Source of the DNA: Trametopsis cervina
Taxonomy: Eukaryota > Basidiomycota > Agaricomycetes > Polyporales > Irpicaceae
Direction: 5' to 3'
Assembly (NCBI GenBank): GCA_022385755.1
Contig: MU278363.1
Span: 613,875-677,874, forward strand
Length of the DNA stretch: 64,000 nucleotides
Below the pieces are notes generated by a model. That model was not told the origin of the DNA, ran no database searches, and saw only the letters and a program-made list of their open reading frames with translations. Below, one piece after another: positions 12,340 to 22,381 of this stretch (the stretch's first letter is position 1; the number at the start of each line of letters is the position of its first letter). The position numbers were made by a program, and so were the translations under genes.

Positions 12340-12915
12340 CCCCGCCGGCTCATACTCATAACTTGCCTCAGGACGCACAGCGAGCTCATAACATGAGTCC
12401 TTCATACAGGCCGGCCTCTCAGCCACCTTTGAGGCCGCAGTCTATGCGTCCTACTCATCCCATAACAACTCCCACTACCTGTTTCTCTCCCGTTTATACA
12501 ACATACTCCCAAGTGCCGAGCCAGAGACAACCTCCCAGTCAGGATTAACGCTGCCCCAACCTCCTAACCATCTCGATATCATGCGAGTACTAGCCTCTCC
12601 TCATTCGCTTGTTCTTGAACAGCCCTTAACAGCGGCCGATAACACCTAAGGCATCCACTGTGGCGATTCAGCTTCACGGGACCACGCCCGCATCCTGTCT
12701 TGCTCAGAATGAGCTACGATGACAGGTGCCCTACTCGGGCCCCAGTACGCTATCGAACATTCACGTGCATTCCTCGCTTCGTTATCCTTATTGTGCTTTC
12801 CCTCGCCACATTACTGTCAGCGTTCAAGGTGCATACCAGTTGTCTCTATGCTTACCCCTTCATGTGACGCCCTTTAGTACCCGGAGGTCTGAATTGAACA
12901 GCATAATATTGTGAT
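12340..12915 (+). pseudogene. decayed copy of the KDM4 gene 3' end and its 3' flank
   Basis: Base-by-base similarity to the complement of about 22170-22860, the last exon and 3' UTR of the histone demethylase gene. Shared blocks include a Pro/Ser/Gln-rich coding stretch (CCTCATCCC and CCGCAGTC words near 12430-12460), the GACCACGCCCGCATCCT block at about 12680, TTGCTCAGAATGAGCTACGAT just after it, and the post-stop word TCTTCGCTTCGTTAT in the form CCTCGCTTCGTTATCC at 12770. Stops and small indels interrupt the frame (for example the TAA after CCCAGTCAGGAT near 12545), so it cannot encode the original tail. Only the last part of the parent gene is present; JmjN, JmjC and PHD regions are absent. 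It lies next to the paralog at 13028-14691 just as the parent lies next to 19999-22125, but inverted. Confidence 0.8.
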
Positions 12916-13027
12916 GAATCATGAGTAATACAAGACCTCTTCCGTACAATCAAGCAAGACCCCTCGCTGCTACGGCAAATGGCTTTCGAGACAACACCCC
13001 CGCATATCTTCGGCATCACAATTGATC

Positions 13028-14691
13028 TCAGGCCTTCTTTTCGTCGTCGCTAGTGTCAGAGGCAGCGGGGCCCTCCCTATGCGCCTCATTTTCAGACCGA
13101 GTACTCCAGTCTATGCTTCCTCCTGCAATCCATGCAGACTGATTGATACTCCTATACCGCTTCTTCCACTGTGGAACACACTTTGCCCAAACTTTGTTCC
13201 TGGACGCTTCAGAGTTGAACGTGCCCGAGAACGAAGTCTCTCTGAAGAAACTGCCCGCAATTACGCCCTCGATCCTACCGTCCCCGCAAAATGTAATCGT
13301 ACCCTTGTTGCAGGCAAGCCAAGCCATTTTTCCCTCACCCTCCTCCGTTCCTCGCCAGTGAAAGGTGCAAGACCCGCCAGCTACAACGGGCGGAGCGGTG
13401 CAGCGCATGACGCCGGTGATGCTCCCCAGGTCAAAAGCAGCCCAAATGTGACTTTTACCCTTGGAAGGCGCGATCTTGAGCGTGAATGTGCCTGGATAAT
13501 ATTCCTCCCAGTTGTCGCGCAGGCTGGGGCAGTCGACGTCATACTGTCCAGAAGTATCGCGATATTCCAGCTGTGGACACTTCTGTTAATAGTTTCTCGC
13601 GGAATCGTTTTGGTGTATATACCTTGGCAGTGCCCTTTGCTTGGCCACTCGCTCTAGTTGCGTGAACAACGTTCCGAGGTATCAGAGATGGCCTTAGCCA
13701 TTTGATCACTGTCTGTTTCGTCTCGTAGCCCGTCTGGCGGGTATCAGATCTGCGTATGAATGGTCTCGCTCTCCTAGCAGTTTGACGTTTCCGCTTCTGC
13801 GGGATAACTGGCCCCTCCGACGCCTCCGCGACGCCCTCCCATAGGTGCGAATAAGACTCTCCGTCGCTCAGGGTTGAGCCCTCAAATTCATCGTCTTCCT
13901 CGGATGCGGATCCCGGGTCATTTTCGTCACCAGTCGTGTCAGAATCTGCAAGTGTGTCTCCACGCAGAATATCTTCTGCATTTATACACCTGTATTCGGT
14001 CTTCCATTTCTGAACGTGCTTCACCCATACCCGATTTCTTGTCTTTTCCTCGTCCCGTATCCCGACAAACGGTGCTTTGCCAAAGAAACCGCCTTCGATC
14101 GTGCCGACAATCTTACCGTTTCCCAGGAAAGTGACTGTACCCTTGTTTTCGCTACCATAGAGTGACTGGCCCGCGACTGTTTCTTCTCCGTGCCATGTAA
14201 AAGTACTGGACCCGCCAATGTCGGTAGGGGGTGAGGAGCCGCGTGCGATGCCTGTGAGCACGCCAAAGTCGAAGGACATCCAGAGGTGGCGACCAGACTT
14301 CTCGGACGGCGAAACTCGAAGCGTGAGCCCCGGTCTGCACATGCTGGGCCATTCCTCGCTGAGCCTCGGGGCATAGATCTTGAAGCACCCACGTGTCGCT
14401 GTGGGATCAAGCTGACCACCGCGGCAATGTGAGTCACAACGTAGATGATATGCACCTTCAGCGCATACGTTTGCGCACCTTCGTGGCTGCATTCTCGGCC
14501 ATGACTTGGTTGAATATCTTCCTTGCCTCTTCACGTTGGCTCTTCTCGGCCTTCCTCATCTCTTTCTCTCTTGCCTCGACGGCGTTCTTTTGCGCCTTGG
14601 CCTGCTCATCTTCGACCGTCTTCCTCTGCCTTTCTTGTTCTTCGCGTCGCTGCCTGGGAGTCTCTGCTTTTCGTCCACTGTTCATTGCCAC
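13028..14691 (-). CDS. paralog P1: two-domain beta-rich protein lacking the N-terminal domain
   Basis: Three exons (14479-14691, 13623-14411, 13028-13570), 514 residues. It belongs to the same family as the genes at 17747 and 19999, with introns at identical places. Order: short start MAMNSGRK, coiled coil rich in Glu/Arg/Lys, first beta-rich domain (SFDFGVLTGIA, TWHGEE, NKGTVTFLGNGKIVG, WVKHVQKWKTEYR), acidic linker and basic PQKRKRQ patch, second beta-rich domain (DVDCPSLRDNW, FDLGSITGVMR, NKGTITFCGDGRIEG, WKKRYRSIN), Ser/Asp-rich end. About 110 residues of N-terminal domain present in its paralogs are missing, apparently through a deletion between the MNSGR codons and the coiled coil, with degraded sequence upstream. 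The rest is open without stops, so it may still be expressed. Function unknown. Confidence 0.75.
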
Positions 14692-15378
14692 CTGGCCATC
14701 TCTGTAAGAATACTGACGTGAGTCGTAGGCTTAACAATATGAGACATACGCAAACAACAGTCAATAATCGCCTGATGCAGTGAGATGGACCTCTCATACG
14801 GTTGCGCGTCTCGCTGCGCGACCAGTTCTCGTGAGGGTCCTTCACACCCGGAAGCTTCTAAGTTGCCATGAAAGCTTGAAGCAGCCGGGTACCAAAGACA
14901 TCAGGTGGCGTTTGGGTAGTGGGTATGGATCGTCTCCCCTCCCAGGGTATTCCACACTCAGTCGTGTAGCGGATTTAGAATAGGATTGGCTGAGACATAA
15001 AGAAGAGGGTGTAAGAGAAACATTTAAGTACGATACATGCGTATGCCAGCACGGGAAATGCACGACTGATGATATCAAATACACGATCAATATGCAGCCA
15101 GCGATTCAAATCCGCGATTGTGTTAGAATACAATAGATAACGAAAGACACATACAGATGACTATACAATAAGGTATACCTACTCTCGACCTCACCCCCTC
15201 GCAAAGCGTGGCCAGACCTAGTGATGGATGGAACCGGAAAATAGTTTGAGCTGTTTGCTATCTTAGTAAGGTGTTCCACAGCCTAGACCTGTAAGCATTG
15301 CGGAGGGATGTATATTCTCGGGGTATGCCTTATAGGGGGGGGGGGTCATCTGTATATTCTACTAACCCAATAGACAGC
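14692..15378. other. intergenic with decayed 5' end of P1
   Basis: The first 50 bases beyond the P1 start still align loosely with the start of the paralog at 19999 (a CCTACGACTCACG-like word on the minus strand), then similarity ends. A G homopolymer of about 12 bases lies near 15335. No gene seen. Confidence 0.5.
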
Positions 15379-16509
15379 TCAAACGCTATGAGGGGATAGC
15401 GGCTGGGCAGGCTCCGCCGACGACGACTGCGCTTCTGCCAGTGAAGAGTCGTCGCGCTCAGGATACCCCGTTGCTGTACCTGTGTCCTGACCGCCGCCCA
15501 CATCTCCAGCGTACGTCGGCGTAGGATCGGATGCGGCTGGCATCGCCCCTTCCTGACGGGGATGTGCCGCATAATTCTGCAGGGGATGTGCCGCCGCATA
15601 ATTCTGAGGAGGATGTGCCGCATAATCCTGAGGGGGTACCACATAATCATGAGGGGGATGTGGCGCATAGTTCTGGAAGGGAGGTGGCGGGGGCCCGGGG
15701 AAATACGTGGCAGGTGGAGGCGGGATATACGTTGGCACAACCGGGTGCAGGTACGGCTGGTACGGATAATTGGGGAGAGGGTAATACGACCAGGGTGGCA
15801 AATGAGGATACACCATGTTGGCAAATTGTAATTGTTGTTGGCCGTAGTGGGGGTAGAACCTCGACGCGTCCTGGTTTGCCGGGTGGACATTGTCGCGAAA
15901 ATTGGGTTGTGAGTTAATAGTCCTCATCCCGTTGTCTACGCCGTGAGTCTGACCCAGATGGGGCTGGGAGTCAACATGTGCATTCATAGTGGACGTGGGG
16001 ACGTTGGGTCTGTTGTACAGCGCCTCGCGATTATAGACGTGCTGGCTAGTTGACCGATCCACTGCGTGAGTCAAAGCGTTCTATACAAGTTACGGATAGA
16101 GCGACGTACAAGTTACACTTGTTCCCTTTGAGGCAGCCTCTCAATGTACTAAAGTACGCGCATGGTTTTGCTAATATCGCTCGTTCATTCCCATGAAAGA
16201 AAGGAAACAAGGGAAGTACTCACTTCTATATGTACACACTTTCGGCTTGTTCTGCGTACTAGTGCCGGCCGTCTCATCCACGCTCGCGAACGTCACTCCC
16301 GAACTGTGGTCGCTGTGGGCGTCACTGTCTCCGTCGTGCTGTAGACCCTCCGAAGCAGAAGCTGCTAAAAGGAGAAGATATGAGCATATTGCTACGATCA
16401 TGTTTGGATGCGGTGTGCAGAACGTACATGGTTCCTTTGCTTCGGTGACCGCTGTTGACGTAGAGTTATGAACATCCAAGGGACTTGGGCAGTCTGACGG
16501 GAGAGGCAT
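15379..16509 (-). CDS. proline/tyrosine-rich low-complexity protein
   Basis: Model of three exons starting at 16509 (MPLPSDCPSPLDVHNSTS), a middle exon rich in Ser, Asp and His, and a long last exon 16078-15379. The last exon gives PYQPYLHPVVPTYIPPPPAT and a short repeat built from variants of DYAAHPPQ/NYAAHPLQ, then an acidic Ser-rich end. No recognised domain; composition suggests a disordered protein, perhaps a condensate or transcription-related factor, but that is a guess. Intron ends were chosen to keep phase (donor right after the NKPK codons). The repeat region argues for a real coding frame because the alternative frames lose it. Confidence 0.55.
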
Positions 16510-16684
16510 TGTGAGGAATGTTATGGATATGATGAGAAGGCATACAGTTGAGGTGGTAGGAATGCCTTGTTTTATACCGGCTGTGAGTCTTATGTTAGTG
16601 TGGATTTAAGCATAGACGGAGGTACAGAAATGCTATACCTTCGATGGCGTATCCGGATGAGCGGCGAGAGTCTTGAATATCCAG

Positions 16685-17062
16685 CTAGGCATTCATCCAT
16701 CTGCACAACTTTCCCCTGCTGAAAAACGCGAGGTTGTCAGGACGTAACGGCCATACTAGGTCAATATCGGTGTTCCTTTGCAACCGAGGAATATTCTGGC
16801 TCGAAGCAGTTGAGTCATGTTTTAGCCGCGCTGGATTGTAGGTTATCTTGAATGACGGACAGAAGGGAGAACTGGAGCCTCGAGAAAAGGCGAAGCCGGC
16901 TCTGTGTGCTAAACTGCCAACGGCGCCTCTGAGATCATTGCGCAGATAAGGTTTTCTGCAAATCGGGCAGGGTGGATGGATGGCCTGCCTCTTATCCTCC
17001 GGAAGGACAGTGGAAGACATGAAATTGGGCGAACGAGGTACAGAGCACGCCACGTAATTCAC
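16685..17062 (-). CDS. RING-finger-like fragment
   Basis: Single open stretch containing HPPCPICRKPYLRNDLRG, the typical second half of a RING finger in basidiomycete E3-like proteins. The first half is not recognisable: a degenerate DHLAVNYVACS stands where a CGHxxCxxC is expected. The frame ends at 16685. It is either a pseudogene or the last exon of a gene whose 5' exons I could not place (a possible ATG directly followed by a GT donor lies near 17210). If functional it would be a ubiquitin ligase component. Confidence 0.35.
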   Translation of the reverse strand: MNYVACSVPRSPNFMSSTVLPEDKRQAIHPPCPICRKPYLRNDLRGAVGSLAHRAGFAFSRGSSSPFCPSFKITYNPARLKHDSTASSQNIPRLQRNTDIDLVWPLRPDNLAFFSRGKLCRWMNA

Positions 17063-17665
17063 TGCAAGGTGATCCAGAGCTGGACCAAGCCTGGTCGACC
17101 TAAGCTTGCGCCATCCGCCTCAGCGCGGTGGTAGAATCGGAGTCTAACAATTATCGCGCGCTGATGATGAGTGAAGTGAAGAACAAGTGATAGACCATGA
17201 GATACTCACCATGTTACAGGCCTGTAATCAGAGATATAATATGCAGCTCCTAAGCGAAAGTAGTTGTTTGGCTCTTACTGTAACGTATGCATCGCGGCGA
17301 TGCTTATCTAAACGAGCTTAACACGCGTTGACGCAGCAGCGAACCGGCTATCGTAGGATGCACGCACAGCACCAGCCCCTCGGAGGGGCATACGGGCATG
17401 CAAGACGCCATATCCGTGAAGGTGATTGAAGGTGAACAGTGAACGAGACGCGCAACTGCCTGAGAGGTAGGTGTCGCTATTGTTGACTCTTGTTTGTTGC
17501 CGCGATCCCCTCGCTTTCAGATCCTCTTTTCCAAGCTTTCATAGCGGCCTCATACTCAAGATATAGAAGGTAAAGACACCATATTGAAGCTGTCCAAATG
17601 GCTCAGCTGGCTCTGATGCCATTACTGTAGGAGCAAAAATCAGGAGCAAATCACAGTGCCAACAT
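17063..17665. other. intergenic, upstream of P2
   Basis: No gene or repeat recognised apart from the possible 5' part of the RING-like locus. Confidence 0.4.
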
Positions 17666-17689
17666 TCTACGCGATCACATGACCGAGAT
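17666..17689 (+). promoter_or_regulatory. 24-nt element shared by the P2 and P3 promoters
   Basis: Identical 24-nt stretch 58 bp before the P2 start and 81 bp before the P3 start. The core GATCACATGACC contains an E-box-like RTCACRTGA word, the kind bound by Cbf1-type bHLH factors. Flanking sequence differs between the two promoters, so its retention suggests function, though shared ancestry alone could explain it. Confidence 0.5.
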
Positions 17690-17746
17690 GTGCTACTCAG
17701 CGCCTTCGCTACCATCACACCCAGCCCTGACTTCCTCGACAACGCT

Positions 17747-19749
17747 ATGTCTATTATTGTTGAGCCTGTGACTTATGACAATATCTACTTTTATGCTGGG
17801 CACGGAGAAGACGGCTTCTATGTGGAGGTGCCGATGAACAGTGAGCGGAATGTCCGACATCGTCGTGCGAAGCCATCACATCTTTACGCGTTGTTGACGC
17901 GCACCTCCAATCCACCCATTGCAACCCCCGCCGATGTGTTGATAGATCCTCCTCCTGCTCCCAAGGAAGAGCCAGCTCATTTCTACTGCGCTCAGCTTCT
18001 TCACTATGGCTTGAAGCCCCTCAAAACGAAGCCAGCTGCGAAGAAAGCTCTGCTGAAGGCATTTGGAATAGGTCAGACACTCGCAGTCCCCCAGCATATC
18101 ATACAGATTAGGGAACAGCTGGAAGCAGAGTACACAATTGCAAATGAGACCGCCAGGCAGCAACGCGAAGAGCAAGAGAGGCAAAGGCGTGAGCAGGCAG
18201 AGGCGCGGGAGAAGGCCGCTGAAGAAATAGAGGAAGATATTAGGAACGCCGAGAAGGAGCAACTTGAAGAGGCCAGGAGGTTATTTGACGAAATTATGGC
18301 TGAGGGTCCAGCCACAGAGGTACGCAAATGGATGCAATGCAAGTGTGCATGATCTGCGCTCTGACTTACACTGCTTTGATGGATAGCTTTATTCCCGTGC
18401 AACGCTTGGGTGCTTCAATCTCTATGCGCCAAGCGTGAACGAGCGATGGCCTCGCAGATGCAAACTGGGGCTCAACGTTCAAATGATGCCGCCTGAGGAG
18501 TCTGGCGGTTACCTCTACCTGTGCTTCGACTTCGGTGCGGTCTTGGCTTTTGCATGCGCCTCCTGGCCCCCTACCAGCATCAGCAGGTCATGTACCTTTA
18601 CATGGCGCGGAGAAGAAGGAATCCAAGGCAAGCTACTGAATGACAGCGAAAACAAGGGTACAATCACTTTCCTGGGAAACGGCATGATTATCGGTATGAT
18701 TGAAGGCGAGTTTTTGGACAAAACACAGTTCGTCGGGATACGGGACGAGAGGTGGAAAAACAGCCCGGCGTGGCAGAATACATTCCAGGAATGGAAGGAT
18801 GGATACAGAGAGTTCATTTCCAGCACATCTGCTTCGGCGAGTGGGAACGCAGGTACCACTGGTGACAGAATAAGCTGCGAGTCCGAATCTGAGGAGGACA
18901 GTGAATTCGGACACTCAGATTCGGATCACAGGCAAGAGTATCCGCATCTGCGAGAAGAAACAGGGCAACCGATCATCCCGCAAAAACGAGGACATGGCAG
19001 CAAGCAAATCGCCAGAAGAAGAAGACCGTTCATTAGCGGATCCGATGCTCTCCAGACGAGTTCTAGGACACAACAGACAGCAATTAGGGAATCAGGAATA
19101 CGTGCGGCATCCAAGGATACTGCCGAAGGAGCCAGTGCAAGTGCTCAACTAAAGAGCACTGCTAAGGTATAGACATTAAAACAATTACATGAGAGAGTAC
19201 TGACAAAAGTGCCCACAGCTGGGAGATCACGATACCTGCGGACAGTTTGACATCGACTGCCCCAGTTTGCGCCCCAAGCGGGACAAATGGCACATGCACA
19301 CATATCCGCTTCAGATGTCGCCTTCCAAGAATAACTCTCACATCTGGGCTGCTTTTAATTTTGGCACTGTCAGTGGCGTCATGCGCTGCACTGCTCCGCC
19401 TGTGGAAGCTGGTCAGTCTTGCACCTTCACCTGGCGAGGAATGGGGGAGGGAGAGAAGATGACTTTCCATGATTGTAATAAGGGCACAATCACATTTTGC
19501 GGAGACGGCGAGATCGAAGGCACAATTGAGGGCGAACTTTTCAAAGCGACTCACTTCTCGGGCACGTTTGACCGCGGGCCGCGAAGAAATATAGTTTGGG
19601 GTGACGACGTTCAGCAGTGGAAAAAGCACTATAGAAGTTTCAACCGGGTAGCAAACCGGTGGGGCCAATGGTATCCTGGAGGAATTTACAACGAGGGCCC
19701 AGCTGCCTCTGACACTAGCGATGACGAGGGATCGTGTGTGGTGGGCTGA
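17747..19749 (+). CDS. paralog P2: N-terminal helical domain plus two beta-rich domains
   Basis: Three exons (17747-18319, 18387-19166, 19219-19749), 627 residues. N-terminal domain with DNIYFYAGHGEDGFYVEVP and the helix block HFYCAQLLHYGLKPLKTKPA, then a Glu/Arg coiled coil. First beta-rich domain: CFDFGAVLAFA, TWRGEE, NKGTITFLGNGMIIG. Acidic linker, basic PQKRGHGSKQIARRRRPFIS patch and RTQQTAIRESG. Second domain: FDIDCPSLRP, FNFGTVSGVMR, NKGTITFCGDGEIEG. The domain (a DFG-type strand, then WRGxExGEG, then GTIxFxGxGxIxG) occurs in uncharacterised proteins of both asco- and basidiomycetes. It forms a tandem pair with P3, 250 bp apart, same strand. Function unknown; charged linkers hint at a nuclear role. 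Confidence 0.8.
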
Positions 19750-19894
19750 CGACTTTATTCGGCTTTCGTTTGTCGTAGCGGTGAGGGATCTAATTTGTTG
19801 CATAGGGTATGGGAGAAGAGGTTGGATATAATTATGGAGTAGTATAGCTGAATCTATTCAACTAGTTGAGCTGGCCCTTGTATCGGTGCCAGTG

Positions 19895-19918
19895 TCTACG
19901 CGATCACATGACCGAGAT
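19895..19918 (+). promoter_or_regulatory. second copy of the shared 24-nt promoter element
   Basis: Identical to 17666-17689, upstream of P3. See that entry for the bHLH-like core. Confidence 0.5.
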
Positions 19919-19998
19919 AATGCTTCTGCGGCCACACATCAATTACACTACTCACCACCTTCACCATTATCGCGCTCAGCTCTGACCTCAACAACACC

Positions 19999-22125
19999 AT
20001 GTCCCTTATCGCTGAGCCTGTGACTCACGACAACATCTACTTTTATGCTGGAGGCGGAGATGACGGCTTCTATGTGGAAGTGCCGATGAATAGTGGGCGA
20101 AATGCCCGACATGGTTGTGCAGAGCCGTCACGTTTGTACGCGTTGTTGACACACACGTCGAATCCGCCCGTTCCAACTCCCGCCGGCGTGTCAGTGTTTA
20201 ATTTGGTTCCCAAAGAAGAGCCGGCCCACTTCTACTGTGCTCAGCTTCTCCACTACGGCTTGAAGCCCCTTAAGACGAAGCCAGCTGCGAAGAAAGCTCT
20301 GCTGAAGGCATTTGGTACCGGACAGACTCTCACAGTCCCCGAGCATATTATACAGATTAGGGAACAGTTGAAAGCAGAGTACACGATTGCAAATGAGGCT
20401 GCAACGCAGCAACGCGAAGAGCAAGAGAGGCAAAGGAAGAAAATCGAAGATGAGCAGGCGAAGGCACGGAAGAAGGTCGCTGAAGAACGCGAGAAAGAGA
20501 TGAGGAAAACCGAGCAGGAGCGGCGTGAAGAGTCAAGGAGGCTGTTTGACCAGATTATGGCTGAAGGTGTGGCCACGAAGGTGGGCAAATGGATGCACTG
20601 CAAGCATAATGATCTATGCTGTAACTCACACTATCACGATGGCCAGCTTGATTCCAGTGCAACGTGTGGGTGCTTCCAAATCCACGCTCCAAGCTTGAGC
20701 GAGGAATGGCCCGACATGTGCAGACCGGGACTCACGCTTCGAATGTCGCCATCCTCGACGTCTGGTCGCCACCTCTGGATATCCTTCGACTTCGGCGTGC
20801 TCACAGGCATTGCGCGCGGCTCCTTTCCCCCTACTAACATCGGCGGATCGTGCAGCTTCAAATGGCGTGGAGAGGAAACGGGCGAAGGCCAATTACTCTA
20901 CGGCAGCGAAAACAAGGGGACAATCACTTTTCTGGGGAGCGGTAAGATTATCGGTATGATTGAAGGCGAGTTCTTCGGCAAAGCGCAGTTCGTCGGTATA
21001 CGGGACGAAGAAAAATCACGAAATAGGGTGTGGTCGAAAAACGTCCAAGGATGGAAGTCCGAATACAGGCATATCAATCCCAGCGCATCTGCAGTAGCCA
21101 GTGCGGGCCGGTGGGGAGGATGGGTTGAGGATACTTCACAAAGAGACAAGCCTGAAGACTCCGATACTACTGCTGACGGAATAGGCCTCGAGTCCGAATC
21201 CGAGGAAGACGGCAAACTTGGAGACTCAGATTTGGACGACGTCCATGATTATCTACACCAGGAGGAAGATGCCGCGGACGAAACAGAGCAGCCGATTGTC
21301 CCGCAGAAGCGAGGACATAGGACCAAGTCGACCGCCAGGAGATCCAGACCATTCATTAGAAGCTCCGATACTCGACAGACGGGCTATAGGACCAAACAAA
21401 CAGCGATCAAGAGCTCAGGGATGCTCGCGATATCTGAGAAGGCCACCCAAGGAGCCAAAGCAAATGGTAAACCGAATGGCGCTGCCAAGGTATATGCACC
21501 AGAATCAATCTTGAGGAGGTATTAACGGAAGTGGCCACAGCTTGAATATCGCGATACCTCCGGACAATATGACGTTGACTGTCCCGGCTTGCGAGACAAT
21601 TGGGGGGAACATTTTATGGGCACATACACGCTCAAGATGTCACCTTCCAAGGGCATGTCTCGCATATGGGCTACTTTCGACTTTGGTGTTGTCTCCGGCA
21701 TCATGCGCTGCACCGCTCTGCCCGTTGCAGTTGGAGAATCATGCACCTTCTACTGGCGAGGAAGAGAAGAGGGTGAGGGCGAGATGACTTTCAGTGACTG
21801 TAACAACGGCACGATCACGTTTTGCGGGAACGGCAGGATCGAGGGCACAATTGCGGGCGATCTCTTCAAAGAAACTCCTTTCTCGGGCACGGTCAACTCT
21901 GGAGCGTCAAGGAACACAATCTGGGCCAGGTACATTCCAGAGTGGAAAGAAGAGTATAGGGGTATCAATGAGGTTGCATACAACGCAGCAGCAAGATCAA
22001 GGTGGGGCAAATGGTCGGCAGGAAGGGGTCATCACGAGGCTCCAGAGGCCTCTGACACCAGCGATGGCGAGGCGAATGCCGATTCTGACTGTGAAATGAT
22101 TTACGACCCCGATGTTGAGTTGTGA
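19999..22125 (+). CDS. paralog P3: full-length two-domain protein with an H3-tail-like linker
   Basis: Three exons (19999-20580, 20647-21489, 21541-22125), 669 residues. The first intron is 66 nt with no stop, so it can be misread as coding; the same intron in P2 and P1 proves it. Order: N-terminal helical domain (HFYCAQLLHYGLKPLKTKPA), coiled coil (QREEQERQRKKIEDEQAKAR), beta-rich domain 1 (SFDFGVLTGIARG, KWRGEETGEG, NKGTITFLGSGKIIG), acidic linker, basic patch PQKRGHRTKSTARRSRP, then RTKQTAIKSSG at about 21388-21420, then domain 2 (FDFGVVSGIMR, YWRGREEGEGEM, NNGTITFCGNGRIEG) and an acidic C-terminus. It is convergent with the KDM4 gene, stops 257 bp apart. Function unknown. Confidence 0.82.
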
Positions 22126-22381
22126 TAGCGGGGCATGGGAAGAGAGCTTGTATTTAATTGTGAATCAGTACAATATACACTAGTCAATTCAGACCTACAC
22201 GTATTTAATTGGAATTGAGGACATCAAGACAAAAACAGGAGAAGGGATGTAAATGGAGAGAGCCAGGGTGCAGCAAGGTGGACGTAGTGACGACTGATTT
22301 GCATCGTGAAAGCTGATAGCAACGTAGCAGGAAAGGAAAAGTACAATAAAGATAACGAAGCGAAGAGTGTACGCGAATGTC

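Noticed and set aside
15100..15125. GATTCAAATCC word resembling a tRNA B box
   Set aside because: No A box at the right distance and no acceptor stem pairing.
12900..22200. Interpreting the paralog cluster as a transposon
   Set aside because: No terminal repeats, transposase or target duplications around the three genes; segmental duplication explains them.
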